64,000 nucleotides of DNA from Ignisphaera sp. (GTDB lineage Archaea > Thermoproteota > Thermoprotei_A > Sulfolobales > Ignisphaeraceae). Below, one piece after another: positions 37,135 through 46,897 of the stretch (its first letter is position 1; each line of letters opens with the position of its first letter). The notes beneath the pieces are model-generated. The model had not been told where the DNA came from. It saw only the letters and a program-made list of their open reading frames with translations, and ran no database searches. The position numbers and the translations under genes are program-made. The stretch spans positions 32,272-96,271 of the forward strand of contig JAVYNU010000008.1 of NCBI GenBank assembly GCA_038735125.1, given 5' to 3'.

Positions 37135-38160
37135 CTACTTTTTTGCATAGAGCCAACACGCAACAAAACGGTTTTTCTCAACCTCTACCAAAGGAGGCTC
37201 CTCCCTCCTACAAACATCCATAGCAAACGGACACCTAGGATGAAACCTACAGCCAGGTGGCGGATTAGATAGATCTGGTGGCTGTCCTGGAATATACCTC
37301 AGTCCTCTTTTTCTAATTTCTTCCTCGGGCGTTAACACAGAGCCCATTAACCCATCTGTATATGGGTGTAGAGGTTTTCCCACAACATCTTCGACGGATC
37401 CGTCCTCAACTATTTTACCTGCATACATAACAACTATTCTTGTAGCAAGTTGCCTTACTGTAGCAATATCATGCGTTATAAATATAATGCTCTTTATAAT
37501 ATTTTTGTTGTAAACATCCAAGAACGTCTTCAGAACCATTTTCTGTGTAACAACATCAAGTGCTGATGTAGGTTCATCGGCTATAAGAAGCCTTGGATTT
37601 AAAAGGGTTGCAATTGCTATAACAGCTCTTTGCCTCATACCACCAGAAAGCTCGAATGGATACATATTTATAGCTATTTCGGGTAATCCTATCTCCTTGA
37701 ATCTCTTTAAAGCAAGTCCAATAACTTCATCTTCATCTACATTGGGATCGTGGGATTTTACAACATCTAAAATTATTCTTCTAATCCTTAGTGTGGGCAT
37801 TAATGCATTCAAAGCAGCTTGAGGAATTAAAGCAATTTCTCTTCCCCATATCTTCTCCTTCAAAGCTTCTTTATCAAGTTTTTGAAGCTCTAAAAAACTA
37901 TTTCCTGTGAATAGTTTGACAGATCCGCCAATAAATAAAAGGGGAGGTCTAATATTCATCATAATAACATTTGCTAAAGTTGATTTTCCGCAGCCACTTT
38001 CGCCAACAATGCCAATAATTTCTCTTTCGAAGACTTTTAAAGAAACCCCATCTACAGCTCTAATAGTTCTCTGAATAGGCCCTATCACCTGCCTATAGTA
38101 AGCCCTTGTATTTTCAAGCTCAATTAAGGGAGCGCTCATAAGTTGCCACTTCAATGCCAT
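37135..38160 (-). CDS. OppD/DppD-type ABC transporter ATPase
   Basis: 341 residues: Walker A GESGCGKSTLANVIM, Opp-type Q-loop ALIPQAALNALMPTLRI, signature LSGGMRQRAVIAIA, Walker B LLIADEPTSALD, and the C-terminal Opp extension with four cysteines (PPGCRFHPRCPFAMDVCRREEP...ACW), which in related proteins binds an Fe-S cluster. In archaea Opp-type systems often carry oligosaccharides, which fits the GH3 gene nearby. Start 38160 or 38139 (MSAPLIELEN). Confidence 0.93.
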   Translation of the reverse strand: MALKWQLMSAPLIELENTRAYYRQVIGPIQRTIRAVDGVSLKVFEREIIGIVGESGCGKSTLANVIMMNIRPPLLFIGGSVKLFTGNSFLELQKLDKEALKEKIWGREIALIPQAALNALMPTLRIRRIILDVVKSHDPNVDEDEVIGLALKRFKEIGLPEIAINMYPFELSGGMRQRAVIAIATLLNPRLLIADEPTSALDVVTQKMVLKTFLDVYNKNIIKSIIFITHDIATVRQLATRIVVMYAGKIVEDGSVEDVVGKPLHPYTDGLMGSVLTPEEEIRKRGLRYIPGQPPDLSNPPPGCRFHPRCPFAMDVCRREEPPLVEVEKNRFVACWLYAKK

Positions 38161-38241
38161 TATATAATGCTTTAGTATGTTTTATAAACTTTGCTGTGTC
38201 ATCCAGTGTAAACTGTAGGACAGATGCTTAACTATATATTT

Positions 38242-39768
38242 CTATATTTTATTCCTATATATTATTGCAACCTCTGCAACCTTCTGCTCTGTTGCTTCAT
38301 CTTTATTAAACTCTGCAACAATAGTACCATTTTTCATAACAAGTATTCTATCACTCATATTCAGAACCTCTGGAAGTTCTGAAGATATTAGGATTACTGC
38401 TTTGCCCTCTTTGGCCGCTTCAACCATGAGCTTTCTAATTTCTACCTTTGCCCCTACATCAACACCATGGGTAGGTTCATCAAGTATTAAAACCTTTGCT
38501 CCAGCAGCCAAGAGCTTTGCTATGGCAACTTTTTGCCTGTTTCCTCCACTAAGATACATCGTTTTTCTATGAGGATCTCTTGGAACAATTCTGAGCCTCT
38601 CAATAAAGGAGTTGGTAATTTGATACTCTTTTCTCAAGTCAACTGGTGACATTAGACCCATTTCAAACAATTTTAGAGAACTGACTATCGGAAGTGATAT
38701 ATTCTCTTTGATACTCATGAGATATACCAAGGCCTGTCTCCAATCCTCGGGTAGGTAGACAATGCCATTCGCAATTGCATCAGAGGGCTTTCTTATATCT
38801 ATGGGCCTGCCATTCAAAATGATTTCGCCTGATACCTTGGGTCTATAGCCTATCAGAGTCTGTGCCATCTCTGTTCTTCCAGAGCCGACAATTCCGTAAA
38901 TTCCCAGTATCTCCCCTCTTCTAACATAGAATGACACATTCTTTATGAATCCAGTTGCATCAGAGAGGTTTCTAACCTCAAGAACCTTATCACCTATCTC
39001 TACGTATTCCTTTGGGAAAAACTCTTTAACTTCTCTAGCTATCATAGCCCTTATAATCTCATTTAAATCGAAATGCTCTTTCCAAAACTCCTTAACTATC
39101 TCTCCATCTCTCATAACAAGTATTCTATCAGCAACCCTCATAACCTCTTCAATCTTGTGACTAACGAAAATTATTGATATCCCCATTGACTTTAACTTCA
39201 ACATTAACTTTAGTAGCTGCTCTACTTCAAAGGGTCCTAGAGCTGATGTGGGTTCATCAAAGGCAATCAGCTTTGCCTTGAAATACAGCGCCCTAGCAAT
39301 CAATGTTATTTGAGCTACTGCAGCTCCAACATTCTTTCCCTTGATCCTTGGGTCAATATCTATACCAAGTTCCTTAAACAATTGACGTGCAATCTCTATC
39401 TCCTCAGACTCTGACTTTAGACGAAACATCCAGCCTTTCTCAGTACCAAGAAATATGTTCTCCGCCAAAGACAAGTTCCAAACTAATACAATATCTTGTG
39501 GTATATACATAATACCATGTTTCAGCGCCTCCAACGGAGACGAAAATTCAACTGCTCTTCCAAGCCAAGTTATTTTGCCACTATCCTTCCTTATAACGCC
39601 TGCCAAAACTTTTAGGAGAGTTGACTTCCCTGCACCATTTTCTCCAACGAGCCCTAGAATCTCGGCCTCTCTAACCTTCATAGAAACATTCCTTACAGCA
39701 ACAACGCCCGGAAATCTCTTCCAAATATTTTCAGCCGATAAAATAACTCCTTTCTCGCTCAACTGCAT
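38242..39768 (-). CDS. CUT2-type sugar ABC transporter ATPase (RbsA/MglA-like)
   Basis: 508 residues and two ABC domains: Walker A GENGAGKSTLLKVLAG, Walker B LIAFDEPTSALG, and in the second half GIVGSGRTEMAQTL (degenerate), signature LSGGNRQKVAIAK and LILDEPTHGVDVG, the RbsA pattern. The first signature is degraded (AAVAQITLIARAL), as is common in one half. A longer frame to 40278 is antisense to the permease and is rejected; ATG 39768 (QLSEKGVILSAENIWKRFPG) starts the family. Divergent from the permease gene. Confidence 0.93.
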   Translation of the reverse strand: MQLSEKGVILSAENIWKRFPGVVAVRNVSMKVREAEILGLVGENGAGKSTLLKVLAGVIRKDSGKITWLGRAVEFSSPLEALKHGIMYIPQDIVLVWNLSLAENIFLGTEKGWMFRLKSESEEIEIARQLFKELGIDIDPRIKGKNVGAAVAQITLIARALYFKAKLIAFDEPTSALGPFEVEQLLKLMLKLKSMGISIIFVSHKIEEVMRVADRILVMRDGEIVKEFWKEHFDLNEIIRAMIAREVKEFFPKEYVEIGDKVLEVRNLSDATGFIKNVSFYVRRGEILGIYGIVGSGRTEMAQTLIGYRPKVSGEIILNGRPIDIRKPSDAIANGIVYLPEDWRQALVYLMSIKENISLPIVSSLKLFEMGLMSPVDLRKEYQITNSFIERLRIVPRDPHRKTMYLSGGNRQKVAIAKLLAAGAKVLILDEPTHGVDVGAKVEIRKLMVEAAKEGKAVILISSELPEVLNMSDRILVMKNGTIVAEFNKDEATEQKVAEVAIIYRNKI

Positions 39769-39865
39769 CACTTTAACAGTTATTTTACTGGTTGCTATCC
39801 CATATTGAAAGTTGAAAAGCTTAAATTTTTTCAACATTCTAATTTCTTGCCTAGAGGTTGCAACG
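39769..39865. promoter_or_regulatory. Divergent promoter between sugar ATPase and permease
   Basis: AAGCTTAAAT (39827-39836) is a TATA-like box for the plus-strand permease, and its near-palindromic core could also serve the minus strand. GAGGTTG precedes the permease ATG at 39866. Divergent organisation lets one regulator control ATPase, permease and binding protein. Confidence 0.45.
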
Positions 39866-40831
39866 ATGAGCATGAGGTTAGAGGATATAATAAGGGGTAG
39901 GGTAACACTATTCAATATATTCATAGCAATACTGGTAATAGCCATTATTACAGGCTTTATAAATCCCAAGTTTTGGGAGCCTGGCAACTGGCAAGCTCTT
40001 CTAACATGGTATCTGGGTCTTAGTGTCTTAGCTATGGGAGAGTCAATGGTTTTAATAACTGGTGGGATAGACCTATCTGTAGGATCAATAGCATCTGCTT
40101 CATCTATGCTTCTGGCAATAGCTTTAGATAGATGGGGCCTTCCTCTAGTCCTTTCAATTGTATTTGTATTAATAGTTACAGCATTAATAGGAGTGTTCCA
40201 TGGGTTTTTCGTAAGTCTATTCTCACCTCCGCTACCGCAAATAATGCCGGCATTCATAATCACATTAGCCGATAACATATTTTGGGGAGGATTTGCAACA
40301 GCAATTACACTAGGATGGCCAATACCACTATATAAACACCCAGATCTATCAGTTATAGCAACCCCATGGATGCTAGCCTTAATACTTATTATCGTGGCAG
40401 TTATATCAATCTATATCCAAAGATATGGCATCATAGGGAGATACATATATGCAATAGGCGGGAACATAGAAGCGGCAAGACTGAGTGGAGTTCCCATCAA
40501 TAAGACCAGGGTATTTGCCTATAGCTATAGCGCTCTATGTGCAGGCATTGCAGGGATAATATTTACAGCTCTAATGATGACAGGATACCCAGGTGTTGGA
40601 AGAGGGCAAGAACTCTATGCCATAGCATCAAATGCTATAGGTGGAGTTAGCTTAGCTGGTGGAGAGGGAATAGCTCTAGGCGCTGCAATAGGCGCATTTC
40701 TAATAACATTAATTAGAAATGCCCTTGTATTAAGTGGTGTCACACCTTATTGGTATGATCCAATTACCGGTGTTATACTTGGTGTTGCTGTTACAGTAGA
40801 TTTGTATAGAAGGATCAGAGGGGCCAGATAA
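39866..40831 (+). CDS. CUT2-type sugar ABC transporter permease (RbsC-like)
   Basis: About 321 residues and 8-10 helices, with the BPD_transp_2 landmarks ESMVLITGGIDLSVGSIASASSM, YAIGGNIEAARLSGVPINKTRV and AGVTPYWY-like end (SGVTPYWYDPITGVILGVAVTVDL). It moves a monosaccharide such as ribose or xylose; substrate not determinable. ATG 39866 has a ribosome site; the longer frame from 39812 lacks one. Confidence 0.92.
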   Translation: MSMRLEDIIRGRVTLFNIFIAILVIAIITGFINPKFWEPGNWQALLTWYLGLSVLAMGESMVLITGGIDLSVGSIASASSMLLAIALDRWGLPLVLSIVFVLIVTALIGVFHGFFVSLFSPPLPQIMPAFIITLADNIFWGGFATAITLGWPIPLYKHPDLSVIATPWMLALILIIVAVISIYIQRYGIIGRYIYAIGGNIEAARLSGVPINKTRVFAYSYSALCAGIAGIIFTALMMTGYPGVGRGQELYAIASNAIGGVSLAGGEGIALGAAIGAFLITLIRNALVLSGVTPYWYDPITGVILGVAVTVDLYRRIRGAR

Positions 40832-40913
40832 TACTAGGTTGCAATCCATTACTTAAGTATAAAAATATAGACTTTTAAACTGGGTTTGCAACTTTACTGC
40901 ATTGGGGTAACAA

Positions 40914-42056
40914 ATGAAGGGGATAACAAAGACGACTTTAATAGCGATTGTAGTAGCAATCATAGTTATTGCAGTTGCTGGTGGCTTGGGTGCCTGGTGG
41001 TGGTTTTCCCAACAACAGTCAAAGCCTAGTAAGCTTGTATTTGTGGTGATAGGTAAATCTGTACACCCATACTGGTCTGTTGTCGAGGCTGGCGTGAAGA
41101 AGGCTGGTCAAGAGCTTGGCGTTGACGCTATTTTCTGGGTTCCACAGAAAGAGGATGTGCAGGCCCAGCTGAGCACAATGGATTCTTACATTGCTCAGAA
41201 AGTTGCAGGGATAGCTATTGCACCATCTGATCCAAGTGCGGCAACACCATATATTAACAAGGCTATCCAACAGGGAATTCCTGTAATAACAATAGATACT
41301 GATGCTCCACAGTCAAATAGGTATGTTTATCTCGGAACCGGTAATTATAAGGCTGGTTGGCTAGCAGGGCTAGTGGCATGGCAATTAGCTAAGGAGAAGG
41401 GATATATAAAGCCTGGAGCAACAATAAAGGTGGCTATGTTGACAGGTTCTCTAACTGCTATGAACTCCCTTGAGAGAATGGCAGGATTCAAAGATGCTAT
41501 AATGAATTGCTCTCAGAAAGACCCTGATATAAGGGGTAACATCAATATTGTTTGGCTTGGGCCTTACAACGATCAGGAGGATCCAACACAAGCACTAAAT
41601 TTGGCGCTATCGGCTATTCAAGCTAATCCTGATCTAACAATAGCATTCGGGGTATATGCCTATGATGGCCCTGCGTGGGCAAAGGCTCTGCAACAAGCTG
41701 GTGTAGCACCGGGGAAGGTAATTCTTGTGGAATTCGATGTTACATCAGATAATGTTCCACCACTTCAACAGGGCTATGCGCTTGTTACTGTTGGACAAAG
41801 ACAGTATTTCATGGGTTACTACGGAGTAAAGCTCTTATATAATATGACTAAGTATGGTGTTGACAAAGCTCTCAAGAGCTTCATACCTGGCTATCCAAAC
41901 AACAAAATATATGATACTGGCGTAGACCTTGTTGGAACAAAACACATGGAATTCACAGCACCAACAGGAGAGAAAGTTGCTGTGGTATCTCTAAGCGAAT
42001 ACAAACAGATTGCGCAAAGCCTTGGTATAGACCCGTCGCTTCTTGGGTTAAGTTAA
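40914..42056 (+). CDS. CUT2-type sugar-binding protein (Peripla_BP_4)
   Basis: 380 residues. A membrane anchor (TTLIAIVVAIIVIAVAGGLGAWWW) is followed by the RbsB-like fold: LVFVVIGKSVHPYWSVVEAGVKKAGQELGVD, QKVAGIAIAPSDPSAATPYINKA, PVITIDTDAPQSNRYVYLGTGNYKAGWLAG. The protein is tethered outside the cell by its N-terminal helix and hands sugar to the permease. The upstream AT box and GGGGTAAC-ATG fit a separate start within the operon. Confidence 0.93.
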   Translation: MKGITKTTLIAIVVAIIVIAVAGGLGAWWWFSQQQSKPSKLVFVVIGKSVHPYWSVVEAGVKKAGQELGVDAIFWVPQKEDVQAQLSTMDSYIAQKVAGIAIAPSDPSAATPYINKAIQQGIPVITIDTDAPQSNRYVYLGTGNYKAGWLAGLVAWQLAKEKGYIKPGATIKVAMLTGSLTAMNSLERMAGFKDAIMNCSQKDPDIRGNINIVWLGPYNDQEDPTQALNLALSAIQANPDLTIAFGVYAYDGPAWAKALQQAGVAPGKVILVEFDVTSDNVPPLQQGYALVTVGQRQYFMGYYGVKLLYNMTKYGVDKALKSFIPGYPNNKIYDTGVDLVGTKHMEFTAPTGEKVAVVSLSEYKQIAQSLGIDPSLLGLS

Positions 42057-42099
42057 AATAAAACCATTTTTATTTTCAATATACTCTTCTCTTGGATTA

Positions 42100-42157
42100 C
42101 TTCAGAGCTACTCCGGTATCATCACAGTTCATTGCCATCGCCATTCATCATCTGAAG
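42100..42157 (-). ncRNA. C/D-box sRNA (2'-O-methylation guide)
   Basis: Read on the minus strand: C box ATGATGA, 12-base guide ATGGCGATGGCA, D' ATGA (one mismatch), 3-base spacer, C' GTGATGA, guide TACCGGAGTAGCT, D box CTGA (42102-42105). The flanks CTTCAG/CTGAAG can pair as a terminal stem. A TATA-like box (CTTATATAG, near 42180) lies about 25-30 bases upstream. Spacing is canonical for archaeal double-guide sRNAs. Targets not identified. Confidence 0.75.
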
Positions 42158-42239
42158 AATGTCTATAGCTGTTTTACTATATAAGGTTTAAAGAACTAAA
42201 TACATTTCGATACTATAATGACTTTAAATATCTATATTA

Positions 42240-42773
42240 GTGATCATCTTGAATTATAGCAGCAGGGACAAGAAATGTTATGTATACATGCCTCGACCTA
42301 GTCGTGACGTGTTTAATAGTAAAGGGGATGTGTATAAGTATCTAAATAATTCATGTATGCAAATAACTTCCCTCAATATCCAAGAGATTGTGAAGAATCT
42401 TGAAAATAGTATAGAAGCATTTGTTGAAAGATTTAACGAGACAGTGCAATGCGTTATTGCTGTAAAAAGTTGTAAGGGTGGGGCATCAATCGCTATTGTG
42501 TTTGACGGCAAGAAAAAGATTTTTTATGGTATTCTCGATGCTCTTCACACTGTTAATAATCTTGGTAAAATCGTTGATGCGGTCTTAGGTTTCTTGAACA
42601 GGAGTGCGCAAATTGATTGCTTAAAAGAGTTGAAAGCTATCTACGCCATTGCGGATGAGACCATAAAAATAAGGTTTAGATGCCAATTCGATTTAGATGC
42701 ATTAAAGGCTATAATACTCGACGCCATCTTCTTGACATTCTTCTTTGCTAATATACAAATCCTTCAAGCCTAA
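42240..42773 (+). CDS. Hypothetical protein
   Basis: 177 residues, unrecognised. Six cysteines are scattered through the chain, and the C-terminus is hydrophobic (AIILDAIFLTFFFANIQIL), possibly a membrane-associated helix. Its end overlaps the convergent TldD-like gene by 26 bases. The segment VQCVIAVKSCKGGASIAIVFDGKKKIFYGILDALH reads like a beta-rich domain. No function proposed. Confidence 0.6.
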   Translation: MIILNYSSRDKKCYVYMPRPSRDVFNSKGDVYKYLNNSCMQITSLNIQEIVKNLENSIEAFVERFNETVQCVIAVKSCKGGASIAIVFDGKKKIFYGILDALHTVNNLGKIVDAVLGFLNRSAQIDCLKELKAIYAIADETIKIRFRCQFDLDALKAIILDAIFLTFFFANIQILQA

Positions 42774-44007
42774 TTTGAGGAGCAATTTCACTTACAATCC
42801 AATCCTTTTCTTCTGATACCCTAGTCTTATGGTTTTTGGATATTGCATTAATTGTTTTGAGCGCTTGAAAAGGAACTCTAACTTCTCTAATCTTCATGGA
42901 TTCAACTATTTCTCCGTTTTCTATTAGAAAACTTGTTTGTGGAACAATCCTTATATACCCTTCTTCCAACATTGCTATTGATATTCCATCTATAAGAAAA
43001 CCTCTTTTCGTTTCTTCTACCATTTCCCTTTCACCCCAGTCTCCAGATGCTAAAACGAGTGTTGTGTGAAATGGTATAGGACTTGTGAAAAGCCCGTGTG
43101 CTGAGCCGGGCTCTGATGAAAATGCTCTTGCTGTTGCCCTAGTGTGATGTAGATCTCTGATAACACCATTTTCTATAAGTACCCTCTTCCTAGTTGCAAC
43201 ACCCTCATCATCAAAGAATCTTATAGCTGGAGTATCATGCGTATTTGGCTCGTCATACATATTGAATTCTTCTGGGAATAGCTTAGACCCTACTAGTCTC
43301 GCACTATGCGGATATAATGGGCTTAGCATATGGGATATCTCGTGGATTAGAGCAGCTGTTGCCTCGTTGCCCAAGATTATTTGTGATTTTCCAACTTCAT
43401 AAGGCTTCAATGCTTTTACCTTAATGCTTTTACCAATTCTTGAAACTGTATCTCTAAACAGTGAATCTATGTTTTTTACAATTGAATTTGCTGACCACGC
43501 AACAAAGGCACTATGAGATGATGCAAAAATGCTTTGTCCATATGTTGTTGCGCCAAGCAATCCTATCTCAACATCTACAAACTTCTTCGATTCCTTGGCA
43601 TCATCCTCACCCTCTCTAGAAATAGTTCTCACTCTATAATGCATGCCTACAACAATTTCGCATTTAACATTATAAGATGCTTTAACCTCTTGACATAGAT
43701 CAATAATGAATTGCGCCACTTCATCCTCTGATGGAAACTCCTTACCTATTTCAACAGTTCCTTTGAATAATTCTGCCTCTGAAAAATCGCCACAGACACT
43801 ATCTCTCACTAGACTCAAAACCTTCTTTTCTAAATCACTAGGATCTGTATTAATGCCTTGCTTGGAGACTATATACCAACAACCACCCTTATTGATCCTA
43901 GCACCTAGAACATTAGCTGTAAGGTTATTTATCTCGATAGAGTTATCCCTATAAGCAATCTGTGCAACAGTCTCTTGATATCTAATTTTGTCAATATAAA
44001 TACTCAT
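42748..44007 (-). CDS. TldD/PmbA family protease-like protein
   Basis: 419 residues with the family zinc region AATAALIHEISHMLSP (HExxH; TldD proteins usually have HExxxH), then FFDDEGVATRKRVLIENGVIRDLHHTRATA and a C-terminal beta domain. TldD/PmbA pairs in bacteria degrade unfolded peptides and mature peptide products. Only one member is seen here, whereas archaea typically have a linked pair. Hyperthermophile homologues are common. Confidence 0.87.
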   Translation of the reverse strand: MSIYIDKIRYQETVAQIAYRDNSIEINNLTANVLGARINKGGCWYIVSKQGINTDPSDLEKKVLSLVRDSVCGDFSEAELFKGTVEIGKEFPSEDEVAQFIIDLCQEVKASYNVKCEIVVGMHYRVRTISREGEDDAKESKKFVDVEIGLLGATTYGQSIFASSHSAFVAWSANSIVKNIDSLFRDTVSRIGKSIKVKALKPYEVGKSQIILGNEATAALIHEISHMLSPLYPHSARLVGSKLFPEEFNMYDEPNTHDTPAIRFFDDEGVATRKRVLIENGVIRDLHHTRATARAFSSEPGSAHGLFTSPIPFHTTLVLASGDWGEREMVEETKRGFLIDGISIAMLEEGYIRIVPQTSFLIENGEIVESMKIREVRVPFQALKTINAISKNHKTRVSEEKDWIVSEIAPQIRLEGFVY

Positions 44008-44080
44008 AAGAACACCTAATTAATTATTATATGTCAACATAAAAAGCTAAAGAGCTTAACCCTAGAAACAACGCCAAGAT

Positions 44081-45052
44081 TTAAGAATTAGCTAAGAATT
44101 GTTTTGAATAGGGTGTGTTGAAGGGATGTCTCAACTCGTTAACTGCTATAAAAGCTTTTCTAATTCCATCCAAATCTATATAGGGTTTCAGAAAAGGCTT
44201 TAGATCAATTCCTTTCGTAGACATTATGCATGGCAATAAAATGCCATTAGCCGTCAGCCTAATTCTATTGCAATGCATACAGAACTCCGCATTGTGTAGC
44301 CATTTAACAACCTCAACTTCAGTCCCTACATCAAGAATATAAACGGGTCTGTGATGTAAATCTCTAAAGTATTTCCTAACTGCCACCTCCTCTAAATATT
44401 TTGTAATGTTATTCAAAGGCTTATACAGTTTCTTGAAAACAGTGTTTGGCACAGATATTGGTTCAAGTTCTATAAATCTGAGTCTATATCCATGACTAGA
44501 TGCCAACTCTATGAAATCTTTGTACTCATTGTCATTAACACCATTTAAAACAACAACGTTTATTGTAACAGGGTTTAGCCCTGCATCCAAAGCTGTTTTT
44601 AGGCCTCTCAATACTTTGTCTAATGCATCCAAACCTGTTACGTACTTATACCTCTCTCTATTAAGTGATGGAACGGATACATTAACTCTTTTTAAACCTG
44701 CCTCAGCCAATTTCTCTGCATATAATTCAAGCCAATAACCATTTGTTGTCATGGACAAGTCGTTTGGTTTATGATCCGAAATAGCCTTTACAATCTCTAG
44801 TATATCTTTTCTAATAAGCGGTTCACCACCAGTAATCTTAAACTCTCTTATACCAAGGGATGTGGCGACATATGCTATAGCTTTGTACTCCTCTGCTAAA
44901 AGCCCATAACCATCGTTTACTAGGCCTTCTCTATGGCAGTAAATGCAGTGATAGTTACAGCTACTTGTAACACTAATTCTAAGGTTTCTGAGCTCTCTTC
45001 CCCACTTGTCAACAAGTAACAAAACAAGCCACTCAAAAGCTACTTCTAACAC
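44081..45052 (-). CDS. moaA: MoaA: GTP 3',8-cyclase of molybdopterin synthesis
   Basis: Radical-SAM motif CNYHCIYCHREG, the KITGGEPLIRKD segment, and a second C-terminal [4Fe-4S] site (FCMHCNRIRLTANGILLPC), the MoaA hallmark. It converts GTP to 3',8-cyclo-dihydro-GTP with the help of MoaC. The GG end expected at the MoaA C-terminus is not present here (ends QFLANS). The start may be TTG 45022, giving LLVDKWGRELRNLRISV, the usual archaeal N-terminus. Molybdo- or tungstopterin is needed for AOR-type enzymes. Confidence 0.9.
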   Translation of the reverse strand: MLEVAFEWLVLLLVDKWGRELRNLRISVTSSCNYHCIYCHREGLVNDGYGLLAEEYKAIAYVATSLGIREFKITGGEPLIRKDILEIVKAISDHKPNDLSMTTNGYWLELYAEKLAEAGLKRVNVSVPSLNRERYKYVTGLDALDKVLRGLKTALDAGLNPVTINVVVLNGVNDNEYKDFIELASSHGYRLRFIELEPISVPNTVFKKLYKPLNNITKYLEEVAVRKYFRDLHHRPVYILDVGTEVEVVKWLHNAEFCMHCNRIRLTANGILLPCIMSTKGIDLKPFLKPYIDLDGIRKAFIAVNELRHPFNTPYSKQFLANS

Positions 45053-45132
45053 AAATCATCATAAATTAAAATTACTCTGAAATATAAACTTAGTTAATAT
45101 GAATTACAGTATGTATTTTAAGGAACTCGAAA

Positions 45133-46452
45133 ATGCTTAGCGATGTCTGCATTGCAATGGTGTATGACAAGAACAACAGATACAGCGTGAACGCATTAAT
45201 AGCTGCTGTAGAGTCGAGAAATCCTAGTGTACGTGTAACAAGAATACCATTATATAAATCGTTTGACGTGGTTCAACAAATCATCGATTTAAACAAGTAT
45301 TGTAAAAGAATTATTGTGGGATTCTCATTCATGACCCCACAGCTCCTAATAGTTAAGGACATTGCCAAATTAATTAAAACATATGTTCCAAAAGCATTGC
45401 TTGTTGCTGGAGGACCTCATGCAAGTGGCGATCCTCTTGGTACTCTAACTAAACTTGATTTTGATGTTGTTTTATATGGTGAAGGGGAGGACATCATAAA
45501 TGATCTGATTAAGAGTTATGGCGATACTGGGGAATACAGGATTTGTGGGTCAGCATATTTAGATAGTGATAAGGTTTATATTAGAAAAAGAATGAAGGTG
45601 GTTGATCTTGATTCGTATCCGCCATTTCCGTATTGGAGGGGTGTTGTAAATCCTATTGAAATTATGAGGGGGTGTTCATCAGCATGTTTCTTCTGTCAAG
45701 TGACATATACTTTTGGAAAACCTAGATACAGAGGTATAGAGACTATAGCTGAATATGCGAAGATTTCTATTGAAAAAGGCTTAAGGGATTTGAGGTTCAT
45801 AGCGCCAAATTCGCTTGGATATGGGAGTTCAAATGGTATAAAGCCAAACCATGAGATGCTTTACAGCTTGCTTAGCAAATTACATTCTTTAACTAGAGAA
45901 CATGGGGGAAGGATCTTCTTTGGCACTTTCCCAAGTGAAATAAGACCTGATTCCGTGGATGTCGAATCTGCTAACATACTAAGAAGATTTGCTAATAATA
46001 GAAGAGTTATAATTGGTGCACAAAGCGGTTCTAACAAAATATTGAGAATGATTCACAGAGGTCACAATGTTGAAGATGTTGAAAATGCTATTGACATTCT
46101 CAGTGAGAGAGGATTTGCGATCGATATTGACCTTATATTTGGTTTCCCATTCGAGGATGAAAATGATTTTGAAGAGACCCTCGCCTTTATGAAGAGAGTA
46201 GAGAATAAAAATGTTAGATTCCACCTTCACACATTTATACCACTACCTGGCACACCCTTCTCAGATCTAGAAACAAAACTGCTTAGCCATGAGAGAAAAA
46301 CCTTGTTAGCAAAATTCATTGGCAAGGGCAAAGCTTATGGTTATTGGATTGAACAAGAAAAAATTTCTGCGATAATAAAATGGCTAAAACAAAATAAGAT
46401 CATTTATAGTCTCCATGAAAACTTTAAAAGATCCAGAATCAGTGTATGCTAA
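45133..46452 (+). CDS. B12-binding radical SAM protein (MJ1487-like)
   Basis: 439 residues. The N-terminal 130 resemble a cobalamin-binding Rossmann domain (VGFSFMTPQLLIVKDIAKLI, LVAGGPHASGDPLGTL, VVLYGEGEDII). The radical-SAM motif is RGCSSACFFCQVTYTFGKPRYRG and the TIM-barrel continuation includes GAQSGSNKILRMIHRGHNVEDVENAI. The layout matches the archaeal MJ_1487 family of unknown reaction. Divergent from moaA, 80 bases apart. Confidence 0.85.
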   Translation: MLSDVCIAMVYDKNNRYSVNALIAAVESRNPSVRVTRIPLYKSFDVVQQIIDLNKYCKRIIVGFSFMTPQLLIVKDIAKLIKTYVPKALLVAGGPHASGDPLGTLTKLDFDVVLYGEGEDIINDLIKSYGDTGEYRICGSAYLDSDKVYIRKRMKVVDLDSYPPFPYWRGVVNPIEIMRGCSSACFFCQVTYTFGKPRYRGIETIAEYAKISIEKGLRDLRFIAPNSLGYGSSNGIKPNHEMLYSLLSKLHSLTREHGGRIFFGTFPSEIRPDSVDVESANILRRFANNRRVIIGAQSGSNKILRMIHRGHNVEDVENAIDILSERGFAIDIDLIFGFPFEDENDFEETLAFMKRVENKNVRFHLHTFIPLPGTPFSDLETKLLSHERKTLLAKFIGKGKAYGYWIEQEKISAIIKWLKQNKIIYSLHENFKRSRISVC

Positions 46453-46533
46453 GCTGAGTCAATGTCATACAATGAATTCGCTATGGCTCTACAAACCTCG
46501 TTTAGAGAAAAAACATTATAGTAAAAAGATCCT

Positions 46534-46764
46534 TTATTCAACCTTTATCGATCCCGTTGGACAAGAAGTTGCCGCATTCTTAGCTACTTCAACTAGGTTA
46601 TCAGGTATTTCGCCAACTGATTGCTTCTCGTTGTCGCTCTTTCTATAAGGATCTCTAATCCTGGTCTTGCCTGTTGCTGGATCAAGCTCGAATATGTCTG
46701 GTGCTAATGCCCAACATACTCCACATGCAATACATGTTTCCTTGTCTACCGTTACCTTAGCCAT
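46534..46764 (-). CDS. Single [4Fe-4S] ferredoxin
   Basis: 76 residues from ATG 46764 (AKVTVDKETC). Ligands CIACGVC and a distant CPTGSI supply four cysteines for one cluster; the second half is the degenerate loop typical of archaeal monocluster ferredoxins. It could be an electron donor for the Mbh-type complex or the radical-SAM enzymes nearby. The longer frame starts at 46776. Confidence 0.9.
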   Translation of the reverse strand: MAKVTVDKETCIACGVCWALAPDIFELDPATGKTRIRDPYRKSDNEKQSVGEIPDNLVEVAKNAATSCPTGSIKVE

Positions 46765-46897
46765 TTTTTGCACCATTATTTCATTTGATGGGGTGGGCTT
46801 TAAAGCGTTTTGGATAATAACGGAAATTATATGATGTCAATGAAATTTAAGAGAGCTTGCATAGCTGTTCCATCACTTAATATGTTGCCTTTGAATC

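Noticed and set aside
39769..40278. N-terminal extension of the sugar ATPase frame to 40278
   Set aside because: It is antisense to the well-supported permease gene; the family N-terminus begins at ATG 39768.
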